Source: Deefgea salmonis
GTDB taxonomy: Bacteria > Pseudomonadota > Gammaproteobacteria > Burkholderiales > Chitinibacteraceae
Assembly (NCBI RefSeq): GCF_020531905.1
Contig: NZ_JAJAWG010000001.1
Location: forward strand, 744,001-808,000
Reading direction: 5' to 3'
DNA length: 64,000 nt
Shown here: in pieces, positions 36,647-48,050 of the stretch
Layout: each line of letters begins with the position of its first letter
Numbering within the stretch: position 1 is the stretch's first letter
Position numbers and translations under genes: made by a program
Notes under the pieces: model-generated
What the model saw: only the letters and a program-made list of their open reading frames with translations
The model's database searches: none
What the model was told of the DNA's origin: nothing

Positions 36647-38971
36647 TTAAGCCTTCAGCACTTCAACAGCGCCAACCATATCACCCAAATTACGAGTTAA
36701 TGGATGCGAAGCAGCAACGCGAATTACATCGTCAAGTAAGCCATCATCGAGCGCCACCAACAATGTGGCGCTGCCCTGTTCTTGCTGAACAATGGCTTGA
36801 CCATCAACCGCCAAGCCCAATTTAGCCAGCGTCGCAGTATTTGCACGTAAAGTACTGGCGAGCACAGCGTCTTGAGTGGCTTGTAAACTTGGTGCACGGC
36901 GAACGATAGAATCAACCTGATACAAAGGCACTTCGCCTAAGCGAACCAAGCCTTGTGCAGCTTGTGCACGCACAGCGTGCTTACTCACTACGGCATTACT
37001 TAAACGTGGCGCAATTTCACCTGCCATGGCTTCATCACGGATTTCTTCTGATGAATTGTATTCAAAACCAGAGAATCCAAATAAATTACCTAGGACACGG
37101 AATACTTTCCAAGCCGGACGGGTCTCACCCAATGGACGCACTACACCATTAAAGCTTTGCGCTTTTCCTTCCATATTCACGAACGTTCCTGATGTTTCGC
37201 TAAATGGAGAAATTGGCAAAATCACATCGGCATAGTCCATTGCACAGCTTTGAAATGGCGACATCACAACCACCATCTCGGCATTTTTTGCTGCGGCCAA
37301 AGCATGAGCACCGTTGTGTGCATCATATTCAGGCTCAACACCTAAAAATACATAGGCTTTTTTAGCAGCAGCCAATGATCCTGCACCAAACACATCCGCA
37401 CCAAGATCCGCACCCACCAATTGCGCACCAACACTATTGGCCGCCATCGCTGGAACACCTAATGTCGCACCGGTCAGCAATGCTAACGCAGTGGCAGCAG
37501 TATAAATTTCTGCATAACGCGCATTCGTTTGAGCCACATTACCCAATAAAATGGCGGTTTTGGCTTTGCCATCAAAACTCAAAGCAATTACACGTGCCGC
37601 ATCAGAAACTTGCACACTAGACAAATCAATATCATTCGGTACTGGCAACGATTTCAATTCAACAAATGCTTGAATCACTTGCAACAAGCCTTCAACCAAT
37701 TGGTCAGGGCGGACAACAACTTCGCCAACCAGTTTGGTCAACATTTCATCTGAGTGCGCATTGACAGCCGACAGCTGCAAACCTTTTTTCACCGATTGAC
37801 GTAAACGTTGTGCCAACAATGGCTGCTCTTTACGCAATGTGGAACCCACTAACAAAATGGCTTCATTTTGTGACAGCTCAAGCAAAGATTGCCCTAACCA
37901 TTGAGCACCTTGCGTTTTTAGCGAGAAATCAGCACTACGTGCAAACGCCTGCACCGACTCCACGCCCAAACCAGCCATCACTTTGCGTAACGCAAATAAC
38001 TCTTCAACTGTAGAGTTGGGCGACGCAACAGCAGCAACACTATTTGTGCCATGCTCCGCAATCACTTGCTTTAAGCCATTAGCAACATATTCAAGTGCAG
38101 TTTGCCAATCGGTTTCTTGCCAAACACCGCCTTGCTTGAGCATCGGCTTGGTCAGGCGCTCTTCAGAATTTAATGCTTCATATGAATAACGATCGCGATC
38201 CGATAACCAGCACTCATTGATCGCTTCATTGTCCAACGGCAAAACACGCATTACTTTGTTGTTCTTAACTTGTACGATCAAGTTAGAACCCAAGCCATCG
38301 TGTGCACTCACAGATTTACGGCGAGACAATTCCCATGTGCGCGCAGTGTAACGGAATGGTTTACTAGTTAAAGCACCAACCGGACATAGATCGATCACAT
38401 TGCCGGAAATCTCTGAATTCACTGTTTTGCCAATAAATGGCATAACTTCGGTAAATTCTCCACGATTGGCCATACCCAATTCTTGGAAACCGGCGATTTC
38501 TTCAGTGAAACGAACGCAACGACTGCAATGAATGCAGCGCGTCATATCCGTTGAAATCAAAGGCCCAAGATCTTTATTGGCAACGACACGCTTTTCTTCT
38601 GCATACTCAGAGCCCGTTTGGCCATAGCCAACAGCCAGATCTTGCAAAGAGCATTCACCGCCTTGATCACAAATTGGACAATCCAATGGATGATTAATCA
38701 GCAAAAATTCCATTACCCCTTTCTGTGCGGTAACCGCTTGATCAGAATGGGTCCAAACTTTCATGCCATCAGTAACAGGTGTTGCACAGGCCGGCAAAGG
38801 CTTAGGTGCTTTTTCAACCTGGACTAGACACATACGGCAGCTTGCGGCAATTGAGAGTTTCTTGTGATAGCAAAAATGTGGAATGTGCACACCAATTGAA
38901 TTGGCTGCGTCCATCACAGTGCTACCACCAGGGACTGTCAATTTTTTACCGTCGATTTCGATTTCCAACAT
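36647..38971 (-). CDS. nuoG: NADH-quinone oxidoreductase subunit G
   Basis: 774-residue peripheral subunit. The N-terminal 2Fe-2S ferredoxin domain ([20 protein letters not shown], then CATP) is followed by the His-Cys site ([12 protein letters not shown]) and [11 protein letters not shown] molybdopterin-oxidoreductase-like domain without cofactor function makes up the rest. The C-terminal part is the usual divergent region. Confidence 0.97.
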   Translation of the reverse strand: MLEIEIDGKKLTVPGGSTVMDAANSIGVHIPHFCYHKKLSIAASCRMCLVQVEKAPKPLPACATPVTDGMKVWTHSDQAVTAQKGVMEFLLINHPLDCPICDQGGECSLQDLAVGYGQTGSEYAEEKRVVANKDLGPLISTDMTRCIHCSRCVRFTEEIAGFQELGMANRGEFTEVMPFIGKTVNSEISGNVIDLCPVGALTSKPFRYTARTWELSRRKSVSAHDGLGSNLIVQVKNNKVMRVLPLDNEAINECWLSDRDRYSYEALNSEERLTKPMLKQGGVWQETDWQTALEYVANGLKQVIAEHGTNSVAAVASPNSTVEELFALRKVMAGLGVESVQAFARSADFSLKTQGAQWLGQSLLELSQNEAILLVGSTLRKEQPLLAQRLRQSVKKGLQLSAVNAHSDEMLTKLVGEVVVRPDQLVEGLLQVIQAFVELKSLPVPNDIDLSSVQVSDAARVIALSFDGKAKTAILLGNVAQTNARYAEIYTAATALALLTGATLGVPAMAANSVGAQLVGADLGADVFGAGSLAAAKKAYVFLGVEPEYDAHNGAHALAAAKNAEMVVVMSPFQSCAMDYADVILPISPFSETSGTFVNMEGKAQSFNGVVRPLGETRPAWKVFRVLGNLFGFSGFEYNSSEEIRDEAMAGEIAPRLSNAVVSKHAVRAQAAQGLVRLGEVPLYQVDSIVRRAPSLQATQDAVLASTLRANTATLAKLGLAVDGQAIVQQEQGSATLLVALDDGLLDDVIRVAASHPLTRNLGDMVGAVEVLKA

Positions 38972-39032
38972 GCTCGACTCGATTCAAAGGCAATAATTCA
39001 AAAGAAAACTCGACTAATTTCAGACGAACCAA

Positions 39033-40319
39033 TTACAAAGGCTTGGATGACTGAGATTGATTAATCAAATCCTCGAATTCATGGCGGAAGTGTTTCAACA
39101 TTCCACGCACAGGGAAAACTGCAGCATCACCTAACGCACAAATTGTGCGGCCAGCGATGTTATCACCAACACGCGATAGCAAATCGAGGTCTTCCATACG
39201 ACCTTCGCCATGCGCGATGCGATGCACCACACGATACAACCAACCAGTACCTTCACGGCAAGGCGTACATTGACCACATGATTCTTCGTGATAGAAATAC
39301 GACAACCGCTCTAGTGCGCTCACCATACTGACTGTTTCATCCATCACAATCACGGCACCAGAGCCCAGCATCGAGCCTGCTTTAGCAATAGAATCGTAAT
39401 CCATCGTACATTGCATCATGATGTCAGCAGGTAATACGGGTGCAGACGAGCCCCCAGGAATCACCGCTTTCAATTTCTTGCCATCACGCATGCCGCCACA
39501 CATTTCCAATAATTCAGAAAATGGCGTGCCGAGTGGGATCTCATAATTACCCGGACGATTAACATGACCAGAAACCGAGAATAATTTAGTGCCACCGTTA
39601 TTAGGTTTACCTAGCTCAAGGAATTTCTGACCGCCTTCGCGGATAATGTAAGGTACCGAGGCAAACGTCTCAGTATTATTGATCGTAGTTGGCTTGCCAT
39701 AGAGACCATAAGAAGCAGGGAAAGGTGGCTTAAAGCGCGGCTGTCCTTTTTTGCCTTCTAATGATTCAAGCAATGCAGTTTCTTCACCACAGATATAGGC
39801 ACCATAGCCATGATGCGCATGCAGCTGGAAACTAAAGTCAGAGCCTAAAATGTTATCGCCTAAAAAGCCTGCAGCACGCGCTTGCTCAAGTGCGATTTCA
39901 AAACGCTCATAGGCTTCAAAGATTTCGCCATGGATATAGTTATACCCAACAGAAATACCCATAGCGTAAGCACCAATAATCATGCCTTCAATCAAAGCAT
40001 GTGGGTTATACACTTGAATATCGAGATCTTTAAAGGTACCAGGCTCACCTTCATCGGTATTGCATACCAAATATTTTTGGCCTGGAAAACTGCGCGGCAT
40101 GAAAGACCACTTCAGCCCCGTAGGGAAACCTGCACCGCCACGGCCGCGCAAACCTGAAGTTTTCATCTCAGCAATGACTTCATCTTGAGTGATTTTGTCA
40201 TTAATAATTTTTTTCAACGCCGCATAACCGCCACGCTTAACATATTCGTCAAGATGCCAGCAATTTGGATCTTCAAATTCGACGCCCTCGAACACGACGC
40301 CTTTTACATAGACGGTCAT
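39033..40319 (-). CDS. nuoF: NADH-quinone oxidoreductase subunit F
   Basis: 428-residue subunit that binds FMN and [17 protein letters not shown] and EPGTFKDLD-region motifs, followed by the N3 4Fe-4S ligands in [12 protein letters not shown] and the distal Cys in [12 protein letters not shown]. It is the electron entry site of complex I. Its start shares one base with the nuoE stop region. Confidence 0.98.
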   Translation of the reverse strand: MTVYVKGVVFEGVEFEDPNCWHLDEYVKRGGYAALKKIINDKITQDEVIAEMKTSGLRGRGGAGFPTGLKWSFMPRSFPGQKYLVCNTDEGEPGTFKDLDIQVYNPHALIEGMIIGAYAMGISVGYNYIHGEIFEAYERFEIALEQARAAGFLGDNILGSDFSFQLHAHHGYGAYICGEETALLESLEGKKGQPRFKPPFPASYGLYGKPTTINNTETFASVPYIIREGGQKFLELGKPNNGGTKLFSVSGHVNRPGNYEIPLGTPFSELLEMCGGMRDGKKLKAVIPGGSSAPVLPADIMMQCTMDYDSIAKAGSMLGSGAVIVMDETVSMVSALERLSYFYHEESCGQCTPCREGTGWLYRVVHRIAHGEGRMEDLDLLSRVGDNIAGRTICALGDAAVFPVRGMLKHFRHEFEDLINQSQSSKPL

Positions 40320-40807
40320 TATTCGAGCTCCGCCAGTTTTTTATCAATGGCCTCTGGCGTCATGTGATTACACATGCTGTGGTTATTCACCAACATTACA
40401 GGTGCATAACCACAGGCTCCCATGCATTCACCTTCTTTCAAAGTGAATTTTCCATCGGCAGTTGTTTCGTTAAAACCAATACCCAGCTTTTGCTTCAAAT
40501 AATTAGCCGTGGTATAGCCCCCTGACAAAGCACAGGGCAGATTAGTACAAACCGTCAGCTTGTACTTACCAACCGGCTTCATGTCGTACATATTATAAAA
40601 AGTAGCGACTTCATAAGCGGCTAGCGGTGCAATATTTAAATAAATCGCAATCGCTTCAACCAACTCATTCGATAAAGAGCGCTTTTCAACTTGAGCAATT
40701 CGCAACGCGCCCATCACAGCAGAGCGAGATTGTTCTGCTGGATATTTAGCCACTTCACGATCAATTTGCTCAATTGAATCTACTGACAGAAGATTGTGTA
40801 AAGACAT
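40319..40807 (-). CDS. nuoE: NADH-quinone oxidoreductase subunit E
   Basis: 162-residue thioredoxin-like 2Fe-2S subunit; ligands in [11 protein letters not shown] and [10 protein letters not shown] are present. It pairs with NuoF in the NADH dehydrogenase module. Both ends touch the neighbouring genes, pointing to coupled translation. Confidence 0.98.
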   Translation of the reverse strand: MSLHNLLSVDSIEQIDREVAKYPAEQSRSAVMGALRIAQVEKRSLSNELVEAIAIYLNIAPLAAYEVATFYNMYDMKPVGKYKLTVCTNLPCALSGGYTTANYLKQKLGIGFNETTADGKFTLKEGECMGACGYAPVMLVNNHSMCNHMTPEAIDKKLAELE

Positions 40808-42063
40808 TAGCGATCAATCTCCCCAAATACGATATCTTGCGTACCAATAATTGCAACAACGTCAGAAATCATATGCCCGCGTGACATTTCATCTAAAGCA
40901 GATAAATGAACATAACCAGGCGCTCTAATTTTCATTCGGTATGGTTTATTTGCGCCATCGGAAACCATATAAATACCAAACTCACCTTTCGGATGCTCAA
41001 TGGCGGCATACGCCTCACCTTCAGGTACATGCATACCTTCAGTAAACAATTTAAAGTGGTGAATCAAGTCTTCCATATTCGACTTCATCCCTTCTCTCGA
41101 AGGTGGCGCGACTTTATGATTAGTCGTAATGACCGGACCTGGATTTTCTTTCAACCATTGCACGCACTGCTTAATGATGCGGTTTGATTGACGCATTTCT
41201 TCAACACGGACCAAATAACGATCGTAGCAATCACCGTTTTTGCCGACAGGGATATCAAAATCCATCTTGTCGTAGACTTCATACGGTTGTTTTTTACGCA
41301 AGTCCCATTCCACACCGGAACCACGCAACATCGCACCAGTAAAGCCCAATGCCAATGCACGCTCAGGGGAAACAACACCGATACCTACCGTACGTTGTTT
41401 CCAAATACGATTGTCTGTTAGTAGCGTTTCGTACTCATCAACATATTTCGGGAATCGATTAGTAAAGTCTTCGATAAAATCAAGCAAGCTGCCTTCACGA
41501 TTCGAATTCATACGCTTGATTGCAGCAGCATTGCGAATTTTTGAAGCTTCATACTTTGGCATTTCATCTGGCAAGTCGCGATAAACGCCGCCCGGGCGAT
41601 AATATGCCGCATGCATACGCGCACCAGAAACAGCTTCGTAACAATCCATTAAGTCTTCACGCTCACGGAAAGCGTAAAGGAAAATAGTCATTGCGCCACA
41701 ATCAATACCATGTGCACCAATCCACAACAAATGATTCAAAATCCGCGTAATTTCATCAAACATAACGCGAATATATTGAGCCCGAATTGGCACATCCAAA
41801 TTGAGTAGTTTCTCAATCGCCATACAGTAGGCATGCTCATTGGACATCATTGACACATAGTCAAGACGATCCATATAAGGCAGAGACTGGATATAGGTTT
41901 TACTTTCGGCTAATTTTTCTGTGCCGCGATGCAAAAGGCCAATGTGCGGATCAGCACGCTCAACCACTTCACCATCCAACTCGAGCACCAAACGCAATAC
42001 ACCATGCGCTGCTGGATGTTGTGGACCAAAATTTAATGTGTAATTACGGATTTCAGCTGCCAC
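40807..42063 (-). CDS. nuoD: NADH-quinone oxidoreductase subunit D
   Basis: 418-residue 49-kDa-type subunit that lines the quinone site. [22 protein letters not shown] near the N terminus and [21 protein letters not shown] carry the conserved His and Asp/Tyr region. nuoC and nuoD are separate genes here, overlapping by 11 bases, unlike the fused nuoCD of enterobacteria. Confidence 0.98.
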   Translation of the reverse strand: MAAEIRNYTLNFGPQHPAAHGVLRLVLELDGEVVERADPHIGLLHRGTEKLAESKTYIQSLPYMDRLDYVSMMSNEHAYCMAIEKLLNLDVPIRAQYIRVMFDEITRILNHLLWIGAHGIDCGAMTIFLYAFREREDLMDCYEAVSGARMHAAYYRPGGVYRDLPDEMPKYEASKIRNAAAIKRMNSNREGSLLDFIEDFTNRFPKYVDEYETLLTDNRIWKQRTVGIGVVSPERALALGFTGAMLRGSGVEWDLRKKQPYEVYDKMDFDIPVGKNGDCYDRYLVRVEEMRQSNRIIKQCVQWLKENPGPVITTNHKVAPPSREGMKSNMEDLIHHFKLFTEGMHVPEGEAYAAIEHPKGEFGIYMVSDGANKPYRMKIRAPGYVHLSALDEMSRGHMISDVVAIIGTQDIVFGEIDR

Positions 42064-42652
42064 CGTAGTTCTCCTCGCGGATAATGCGCGGTGTTATTTC
42101 ACGCGGCTCGATGGTTACGGGCTGATAGATTACACGTGCCTGTTCAGCGTCATAACGCATTTCAACAAAGCCAGACAGTGGAAAATCTTTACGGAATGGA
42201 TGACCAACAAAGCCGTAATCTGTCAGCAAGCGTCGCAGGTCCGGATGGCCTTGATAAATGATGCCGTATAAGTCGAACGACTCACGCTCAAACCAATTGA
42301 TCGCAGGCCAAACATCAACCACGGAATTAACCACGGGAAAGGCATCATCAATACTAAACACCCTTACACGTAAGCGCACATTGTATTTGTAAGAAAGAAA
42401 ATGATAAACCGTCGCAAAGCGAGCGCCCTCCCATACCCCATCTTTATACGTACTATAATCAACACCACAGGCATCAATTAATTGCTCAAATTGCAACAGT
42501 GCATCATCGCGTAGCAATAAAGCCACCTCAGACCACTCGCTTGCCGGTACTTCTAGCGTCACTTCATCCAGGGCGTTTTTTAGAGAAGCAATTTTTGCCT
42601 CACCTAAAACAGTCCGCAGACTATCCATGAGCGTTTCTAGCTTATTCGCCAC
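42053..42652 (-). CDS. nuoC: NADH-quinone oxidoreductase subunit C
   Basis: 199-residue 30-kDa-type subunit; the family signature [40 protein letters not shown] is complete. No metal centre; it is structural in the connecting module. Eight bases after nuoB. Confidence 0.97.
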   Translation of the reverse strand: MANKLETLMDSLRTVLGEAKIASLKNALDEVTLEVPASEWSEVALLLRDDALLQFEQLIDACGVDYSTYKDGVWEGARFATVYHFLSYKYNVRLRVRVFSIDDAFPVVNSVVDVWPAINWFERESFDLYGIIYQGHPDLRRLLTDYGFVGHPFRKDFPLSGFVEMRYDAEQARVIYQPVTIEPREITPRIIREENYGGS

Positions 42653-42660
42653 AGTTCACC

Positions 42661-43131
42661 TCACGAGCGCGCAATGGTATTGGTACGCTTAATCTTGTTT
42701 TGCAACTGAATAATGCCGTACAAGAGCGCTTCAGCTGTCGGAGGACAGCCAGGAACATAAATATCTACTGGAACAATGCGATCACAACCACGCACAACAG
42801 AATACGAGTAATGGTAATACCCCCCTCCATTGGCACAGGACCCCATCGAAATAACCCAGCGAGGCTCTGGCATCTGATCGTAAACTTTACGTAAAGCAGG
42901 TGCCATTTTATTACACAAGGTCCCCGCAACAATCATTAAGTCCGATTGCCGTGGAGAAGGTCGAAACACAACACCAAAGCGATCCAAATCATAACGTGCA
43001 GCACCTGCGTGCATCATCTCAACAGCACAGCAAGCCAAACCAAATGTCATTGGCCACAAAGAGCCCGTACGAGCACTATTGATGACCATATCCACCGTGG
43101 TGGTAACAAAACCTTTTTCTTGCGATTCCAT
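42661..43131 (-). CDS. nuoB: NADH-quinone oxidoreductase subunit B
   Basis: 156 residues from ATG 43131. It carries cluster N2, the last electron donor to quinone: the tandem Cys in [11 protein letters not shown], then [14 protein letters not shown] and [11 protein letters not shown]. An upstream in-frame start at 43167 would overlap nuoA by 31 bases and adds a non-conserved Arg-rich stretch, so the start 5 bases after nuoA was preferred. Confidence 0.97.
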   Translation of the reverse strand: MESQEKGFVTTTVDMVINSARTGSLWPMTFGLACCAVEMMHAGAARYDLDRFGVVFRPSPRQSDLMIVAGTLCNKMAPALRKVYDQMPEPRWVISMGSCANGGGYYHYSYSVVRGCDRIVPVDIYVPGCPPTAEALLYGIIQLQNKIKRTNTIARS

Positions 43132-43136
43132 TTGTC

Positions 43137-43505
43137 TCACTCCCACTCTAGAGCGCCCTTCATCCATTCGTAGACGAAGCCGACCACCAGAATGGCCAAG
43201 AAAATCATCATCGACAAAAAGCCGAACATTCCCAGTTCTTTAAGCACAACGGCCCAAGGAACTAAAAATGCAACTTCCAAATCAAACAAGATAAACAAAA
43301 TGGCCACCAAGTAATAACGCACATCAAATTGCATACGTGCATCTTCGAATGCTTCAAAACCACATTCGTAAGGTGAATTTTTTGCCGTATCTGGCCGAGC
43401 CGTTCCCAAAACCTTACTCACCCCGTAGCCGAGCACCAGTGGAACAACACCCACGAGTAAACCAACCAACAGAAAAAGCAGGATGGGGAAATAGTTTTGC
43501 AGCAT
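43137..43505 (-). CDS. nuoA: NADH-quinone oxidoreductase subunit A
   Basis: 122-residue three-helix membrane subunit; the [46 protein letters not shown] signature region is intact (shown here in part: key residues Cys and Glu of YECG, Asp and Glu of FDLEV). First gene of the operon, with a 170-base leader that also holds a strong stem-loop. Confidence 0.97.
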   Translation of the reverse strand: MLQNYFPILLFLLVGLLVGVVPLVLGYGVSKVLGTARPDTAKNSPYECGFEAFEDARMQFDVRYYLVAILFILFDLEVAFLVPWAVVLKELGMFGFLSMMIFLAILVVGFVYEWMKGALEWE

Positions 43506-43571
43506 GAAAATCCCCAGTTCAGAGTATTACAAAAATGCTAGACAGCTTATTGTTATTTTTATTACATAGAA

Positions 43572-43591
43572 ACGCTGGGATTTCCCAGCGT
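43572..43591 (-). terminator. stem-loop between secG and nuoA
   Basis: Perfect 9-base stem ACGCTGGGA / TCCCAGCGT with a 2-base loop, about 85 bases after the secG stop. On the minus strand it is followed by TTCTATGTAATAAAAA, so the T-run is broken; it may end part of the tpiA-secG transcript. The tRNA-Leu gene that many proteobacteria carry between secG and nuoA is absent here. Confidence 0.6.
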
Positions 43592-43676
43592 ATTTGAAGC
43601 TCCAAGTCAGCAAATCCACAGCTATGCGGTCACTATACTTAGATATACCGATAAAATCATATGCAATCGCATGGAT

Positions 43677-43994
43677 TTAATCAGGAATTTTTTGCCCTTC
43701 AACTTGAGATGCGACTGCAGTAGGTTGAACCGTTGACATAATTGAGGCAGTTTGTTTTGGTGCTGTCAACAAAACCAAGGCCATCGACGTCACAAAAAAA
43801 ACTGTTGCACAAACGCCAGTAGTACGGCTTAAAAAATTTGCCGAGCCACTCGAGCCAAACACACTACCGGCCGATCCGCTACCAAATGCAGCCCCCATAT
43901 CGGCACCTTTACCATGCTGCATCAACACCAACACAATGACAGCGATAGCAGAAATCACATTTACGGTAAGCACTAAACTAGTGATAAAGTCCAT
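43677..43994 (-). CDS. secG: preprotein translocase subunit SecG
   Basis: 105-residue inner-membrane protein with two helices; the conserved LMQHGKGADMGAAFGSGSAGSVFGSSGSANFLSRTT loop region identifies it (key part: QHGKGADMGAAFG). It supports SecYEG-driven export. The C-terminal tail is variable. It lies 36 bases after tpiA, the usual pairing. Confidence 0.95.
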   Translation of the reverse strand: MDFITSLVLTVNVISAIAVIVLVLMQHGKGADMGAAFGSGSAGSVFGSSGSANFLSRTTGVCATVFFVTSMALVLLTAPKQTASIMSTVQPTAVASQVEGQKIPD

Positions 43995-44030
43995 TATTTT
44001 CTCATCTCAAGAGCGGCGTGAATTGTACCA

Positions 44031-44741
44031 TCAGCGCGCTGCTTTGCAAATCTCTACAAATTCGAAGGCGGAGAGTGCTGCACCCCCCACCAACACCCCA
44101 TCGACATGCTGCACAGCCAAAATTGACTCTGCATTATTCGACTTCACGCTGCCGCCATAGAGAACTTTAACTCGTTCATCTAATTGATTTTTAATCAATG
44201 CATGCATCGGAGAAATCTGCTCACTGGAGGCAACCATGCCACTACCTACAGCCCAAGATGGCTCATACGCCACAGCATACAAACCAACTGGTAAATTTTG
44301 TAATACCTGTAACTGAGCCGCAACAACTTCTTCTGCGCGACCTTCACGTCGCTGCTCTGCGGACTCACCAACACAGTAAATACCAAACAAACCGGCATCT
44401 AGAGCAGCGCGCATTTTAACACCTGCTTGCTCTGTCGTCTCACCAAATAATCGCCGACGCTCAGAATGACCAACAATCACCATTTCACAACCGATATCGG
44501 CGAGCATCCCTGATGACACCTCACCCGTATATGCGCCAATGTGATACTGACTAACGTCTTGAGCGCCACACTGCACATGGGTATTGTGCAGAATTTGCCT
44601 TGCCAGCATCACATATGGATACGGCACACAAACCCCCACATTGGCCTGCAACTTGGCTTGAGCGATCTCACCCAAAACCGATTTAACCTGACCAATACTG
44701 CCATGCAGCTTCCAATTACCCACTACAAGTTGCTTTGCCAT
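44031..44741 (-). CDS. tpiA: triosephosphate isomerase
   Basis: 236-residue TIM-barrel enzyme that interconverts dihydroxyacetone phosphate and glyceraldehyde 3-phosphate. Active-site Lys11 (GNWKLHG), His92 (VGHSERR) and Glu160 (AYEPSWAVGSG) are present. It is slightly short for the family, and the mobile loop reads PSWAVGSG instead of the common PVWAIGTG, a conservative change. The ribosome binding site is weak (ATAAAGTAAAT). Confidence 0.95.
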   Translation of the reverse strand: MAKQLVVGNWKLHGSIGQVKSVLGEIAQAKLQANVGVCVPYPYVMLARQILHNTHVQCGAQDVSQYHIGAYTGEVSSGMLADIGCEMVIVGHSERRRLFGETTEQAGVKMRAALDAGLFGIYCVGESAEQRREGRAEEVVAAQLQVLQNLPVGLYAVAYEPSWAVGSGMVASSEQISPMHALIKNQLDERVKVLYGGSVKSNNAESILAVQHVDGVLVGGAALSAFEFVEICKAAR

Positions 44742-45053
44742 ATTTACTTTATCCCTATCAACAGTAGAAATGGTAACGTCCTCAGTCGAGCAACGTCAAA
44801 CGCTAAAGCCCAAACTCTATAAACTTTGCAAACACCTCTACGCTCAAACCAGCAGCCCAAACTCATAGCAGAGCCCCAATCTGCCACGTATTTTCAGCGC
44901 CACTGCAAAAGCCAAGCGACCGCAAACATCAAATTCAAGGCAACACGCCAGTACATTGTTTTTTGTAATAATTCGGAAACATTAAACGATTACGATGCGC
45001 CTTGTTCAATACATACATACACACTCAGACAAACCCAAGGGATTTAACTGATT
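44742..45053. other. divergent intergenic region between tpiA and pstS
   Basis: 312 bases that must hold the promoters of both tpiA (minus) and pstS (plus). AT-rich near pstS (TTGTTTTTTGTAATAATTC at 44957-44975). I looked for a Pho box of the CTGTCAT-type direct repeats and did not find a convincing one, though TAAACGATTACGATG near 44984 is loosely repetitive. No gene is supported. Confidence 0.5.
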
Positions 45054-46094
45054 ATGACTTTAGTTCACAAAATGCTCGTTACCGCAGGTTTGACTGCGGG
45101 TCTTTTTAGCCAAGCAATCGCAGCAGACATCACTGGCGCAGGTGCAACCTTTCCGTACCCGCTCTATGCAAAATGGGCCGAGATGTATAAAGCAAAAACG
45201 GGCACCGGCATGAACTACCAATCCATTGGCTCTGGTGGCGGCATTAAACAAATCCAAGCTAAAACCGTTGATTTTGGTGCCTCAGATATGCCGCTTAAAC
45301 CAGCAGATCTGGATAAAGATGGATTGATTCAATTCCCAACCGTTTTGGGTGGCGTGGTTCCTGTTGTCAACATTACAGGAATCACACCAGGTCAACTCAA
45401 ACTATCGGCAGCCTTATTGAGCGACATCTATTTAGGCAAAGTAAAAAAATGGAATGACCCCGCTGTTGCAGCGCTCAATCCTGGCGTTGTCTTGCCAGCA
45501 CAAAACATCACTGTTGTTCGCCGCTCTGACGGCTCTGGCACCACCTTCCTCTTTACAAACTATCTGTCGCAAGTGTCGCCAGAGTGGAAAGAAAAAGTCG
45601 GCTCAAATAGCTCAGTGCAATGGCCGGCCGGTGTGGGCGGCAAGGGCAATGAAGGCGTAGCCAATTACGTACAACGTATTAAAGGTGCAATCGGTTACGT
45701 TGAATTTGTTTACGCCAAGCAAAACAAACTGTCACATACTCAGCTGGCCAATAGCTCAGGCGCATTCGTTCAACCGTCAGAAGAATCATTCAAAGCGGCA
45801 GCAGCTAGCGCAGACTGGAAAAACGCACTGGGCATGTTCCTTGTTACGACCAATGCACCTGGCAAAGAAGCATGGCCTATTGCCAGCCCAACGTTCATTC
45901 TGATGCACAAAAAACAAGACAAACCAACTCAAGGCGCAGAAGTACTTAAATTCTTCGACTGGGCTTATGGCGCTGACGCAGACAAAGTCGCTCTTGAACT
46001 TGACTACATCCCAATGCCAGACAGTGTGGTTGCAATGATCAAGTCCAACTGGAAAACACAACTGAGTGATGGCAAAAATCCAATCTGGAAATAA
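45054..46094 (+). CDS. pstS: phosphate ABC transporter substrate-binding protein
   Basis: 346-residue periplasmic phosphate receptor. The signal peptide is cleaved near AIAA-DITGAGATFPYPLY. Phosphate-binding loops: GAGATFPYP, SIGSGGGIKQI, DFGASDMPL and RRSDGSGTTFLFTNYLS. It is the first gene of the pst transporter operon and is normally induced under phosphate starvation through PhoB. A 12-base-pair stem-loop follows, which could leave more pstS than pstCAB message. Confidence 0.97.
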   Translation: MTLVHKMLVTAGLTAGLFSQAIAADITGAGATFPYPLYAKWAEMYKAKTGTGMNYQSIGSGGGIKQIQAKTVDFGASDMPLKPADLDKDGLIQFPTVLGGVVPVVNITGITPGQLKLSAALLSDIYLGKVKKWNDPAVAALNPGVVLPAQNITVVRRSDGSGTTFLFTNYLSQVSPEWKEKVGSNSSVQWPAGVGGKGNEGVANYVQRIKGAIGYVEFVYAKQNKLSHTQLANSSGAFVQPSEESFKAAAASADWKNALGMFLVTTNAPGKEAWPIASPTFILMHKKQDKPTQGAEVLKFFDWAYGADADKVALELDYIPMPDSVVAMIKSNWKTQLSDGKNPIWK

Positions 46095-46137
46095 TTTCCC
46101 CGATTGAATTGCGCAGAGATACAATTCGCGCGCAGAA

Positions 46138-46172
46138 AACAAGCACACTGCCCCATAAGTAGTGTGCTTGTT
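46138..46172 (+). terminator. intercistronic stem-loop between pstS and pstC
   Basis: AACAAGCACACT (46138-46149) and AGTGTGCTTGTT (46161-46172) form a perfect 12-base stem with an 11-base loop, followed by a loosely T-rich AGTTTCTAAGTTTT. Placed between a binding-protein gene and its permease genes, such structures commonly protect the upstream message or act as partial terminators. Confidence 0.75.
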
Positions 46173-46206
46173 AGTTTCTAAGTTTTGGAGGACCGGAGAA
46201 TTACTG

Positions 46207-47163
46207 ATGTCTAATATGTCGCAACGGATGAAAACACAACGATTGCAAGATGCATTCTTTGTCAATAGCACCCGTTTCTTTGCCTTTTTTGTGCTTGCTC
46301 TATTGAGCGGCATTATTATTTCTTTGCTCTATGGCGCCCTGCCTAGCATCAAAGCCTTTGGCCTTGGCTTTATCTCTTCAAGCGACTGGAACCCTGTTAC
46401 CGATCAATTTGGTGCTTGGCCATCGATTCGAGGCACGCTGATTTCTTCAATGATCGCACTCGTTGTTGCTGTGCCGATCAGCTTTGGTATCGCAATCTTT
46501 CTGACTGAACTCTCACCCGTTTGGCTGCGTCGCCCACTGGGTATTTGCATCGAACTCCTCGCAGGGGTCCCATCGATTATTTACGGCATGTGGGGTCTGT
46601 TTGTTTTTGCACCTTTATTTGCCGATCATGTGCAACCTTGGATTACCGAGGTCACCGCTGGTGTTCCTATCTTAGGCCCTTTATTTGACGGCCCTCCAAT
46701 GGGTATTGGTATGTTTACTGGTGGCTTAATCTTATCAATTATGGTCATCCCCTTTGTGACCTCGGTAATGCGTGACGTCTTTGAAGTGGTACCGCCGCTA
46801 CTCAAAGAATCCGCTTACGGCCTTGGCGGCACCACCTGGGAAGTCGTTTGGAATATCGTCGTCCCCTATACCAAAACCGGGATTATTGGCGGCATTATGC
46901 TCGGCCTAGGCCGTGCACTGGGCGAAACAATGGCGATTACTTTTGTGATTGGCAACTCAATGAATGACATGAATTCATTGTTTGACCCTGCCACCACGAT
47001 TTCAGCCACACTGGCCAATGAATTCACCGAAGCACACGGCGAGCTTTACACCTCGTCACTGATTGAACTGGGCCTCTTACTGTTCTTTATTACCTTTGTC
47101 GTTTTGGTCCTTTCTAAACTGCTCCTCTTGCGCCTAAACCGCAATGAAGGCTCACATTCTTAA
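46207..47163 (+). CDS. pstC: phosphate ABC transporter permease PstC
   Basis: 318-residue inner-membrane permease with six helices and the conserved ABC-contact loop (ESAYGLGGTTWEVVWNIVVPYTKTGIIGG). The start was placed at ATG 46207, 9 bases after GGAG; an in-frame start at 46162 would fall in the stem-loop. It forms the channel with PstA. Confidence 0.95.
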   Translation: MSNMSQRMKTQRLQDAFFVNSTRFFAFFVLALLSGIIISLLYGALPSIKAFGLGFISSSDWNPVTDQFGAWPSIRGTLISSMIALVVAVPISFGIAIFLTELSPVWLRRPLGICIELLAGVPSIIYGMWGLFVFAPLFADHVQPWITEVTAGVPILGPLFDGPPMGIGMFTGGLILSIMVIPFVTSVMRDVFEVVPPLLKESAYGLGGTTWEVVWNIVVPYTKTGIIGGIMLGLGRALGETMAITFVIGNSMNDMNSLFDPATTISATLANEFTEAHGELYTSSLIELGLLLFFITFVVLVLSKLLLLRLNRNEGSHS

Positions 47164-47172
47164 GGATCGGTC

Positions 47173-48024
47173 ATGAACAATTTAAACCCTAGCCTTTATC
47201 TACGCCGCCGCCTCATCAACCACATCAGCCTGATCCTCTCAATGATCGCCATGGCATTTGGTTTGTTTTGGCTGTTTTGGATTATGTACACGCTGTTTTC
47301 CAACGGGATTGCCGGCTTAACATTACAAACATTCACCCAAACAACCCCTGCCCCAGGCAGTCAAGGTGGTTTGGCGAATGCGATTTTGGGTAGTTTGCAG
47401 ATGTCTGCAGTGGGCGTGTTGATTGGTACGCCAATCGGCATTTTGGCTGGCACCTATCTGGCCGAATTTGGTAACAAAGGCTGGTTAGCACCAACAACTC
47501 GTTTTATCAACGACATCTTGCTGTCTGCACCATCGATTGTAATTGGCCTGTTTGTATTTGAAATTTACGTCACGCAAGTCGGGCATTTTTCAGGCTGGGC
47601 CGGTTCGTTTGCTTTGGCTATTTTGGTGATTCCTGTCGTACTACGAACCACAGAAAACATGCTGCTTTTAGTGCCGACTGCCATGCGCGAGGCGGCCTAC
47701 GCCCTTGGTGCACCACAATGGAAAATGGTGTTATTTGTCACGCTCAAAGCAGCAAAATCGGGCGTAGCCACCGGCATCTTGCTGGCAGTTGCTCGCATCT
47801 TGGGTGAAACCGCCCCGCTATTATTTACTGCGTTAAACAATCAGTTCTACTCAAACATGAATCAACCCATGGCGAACTTGCCCGTGGTGATTTTCCAATT
47901 TGCGATGAGCCCTTACGCAGAATGGCATCAATTAGCTTGGGCAGGCGCACTCTTAATTGGCTTGTTTGTTCTCGGCATGAATATTATTGCCCGCGTCATG
48001 CTTCGCCAACCCAAACAACACTAA
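47173..48024 (+). CDS. pstA: phosphate ABC transporter permease PstA
   Basis: 283-residue permease partner of PstC; conserved loop [29 protein letters not shown] (EAA motif) and [12 protein letters not shown] near residue 215. Six helices. Nine bases after pstC with an AAGGATCGG ribosome binding site. Confidence 0.96.
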   Translation: MNNLNPSLYLRRRLINHISLILSMIAMAFGLFWLFWIMYTLFSNGIAGLTLQTFTQTTPAPGSQGGLANAILGSLQMSAVGVLIGTPIGILAGTYLAEFGNKGWLAPTTRFINDILLSAPSIVIGLFVFEIYVTQVGHFSGWAGSFALAILVIPVVLRTTENMLLLVPTAMREAAYALGAPQWKMVLFVTLKAAKSGVATGILLAVARILGETAPLLFTALNNQFYSNMNQPMANLPVVIFQFAMSPYAEWHQLAWAGALLIGLFVLGMNIIARVMLRQPKQH

Positions 48025-48050
48025 TTTAGACTTTGAACGGACAATCATTC

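Noticed and set aside
43506-43676. Search for the tRNA-Leu gene often found between secG and nuoA
   Set aside because: No cloverleaf or T-arm sequence is present; only a 9-base-pair stem-loop.
44742-45053. A Pho box before pstS
   Set aside because: No pair of 7-base direct repeats close to the consensus at 11-base spacing could be found by reading; a matrix scan would be needed.
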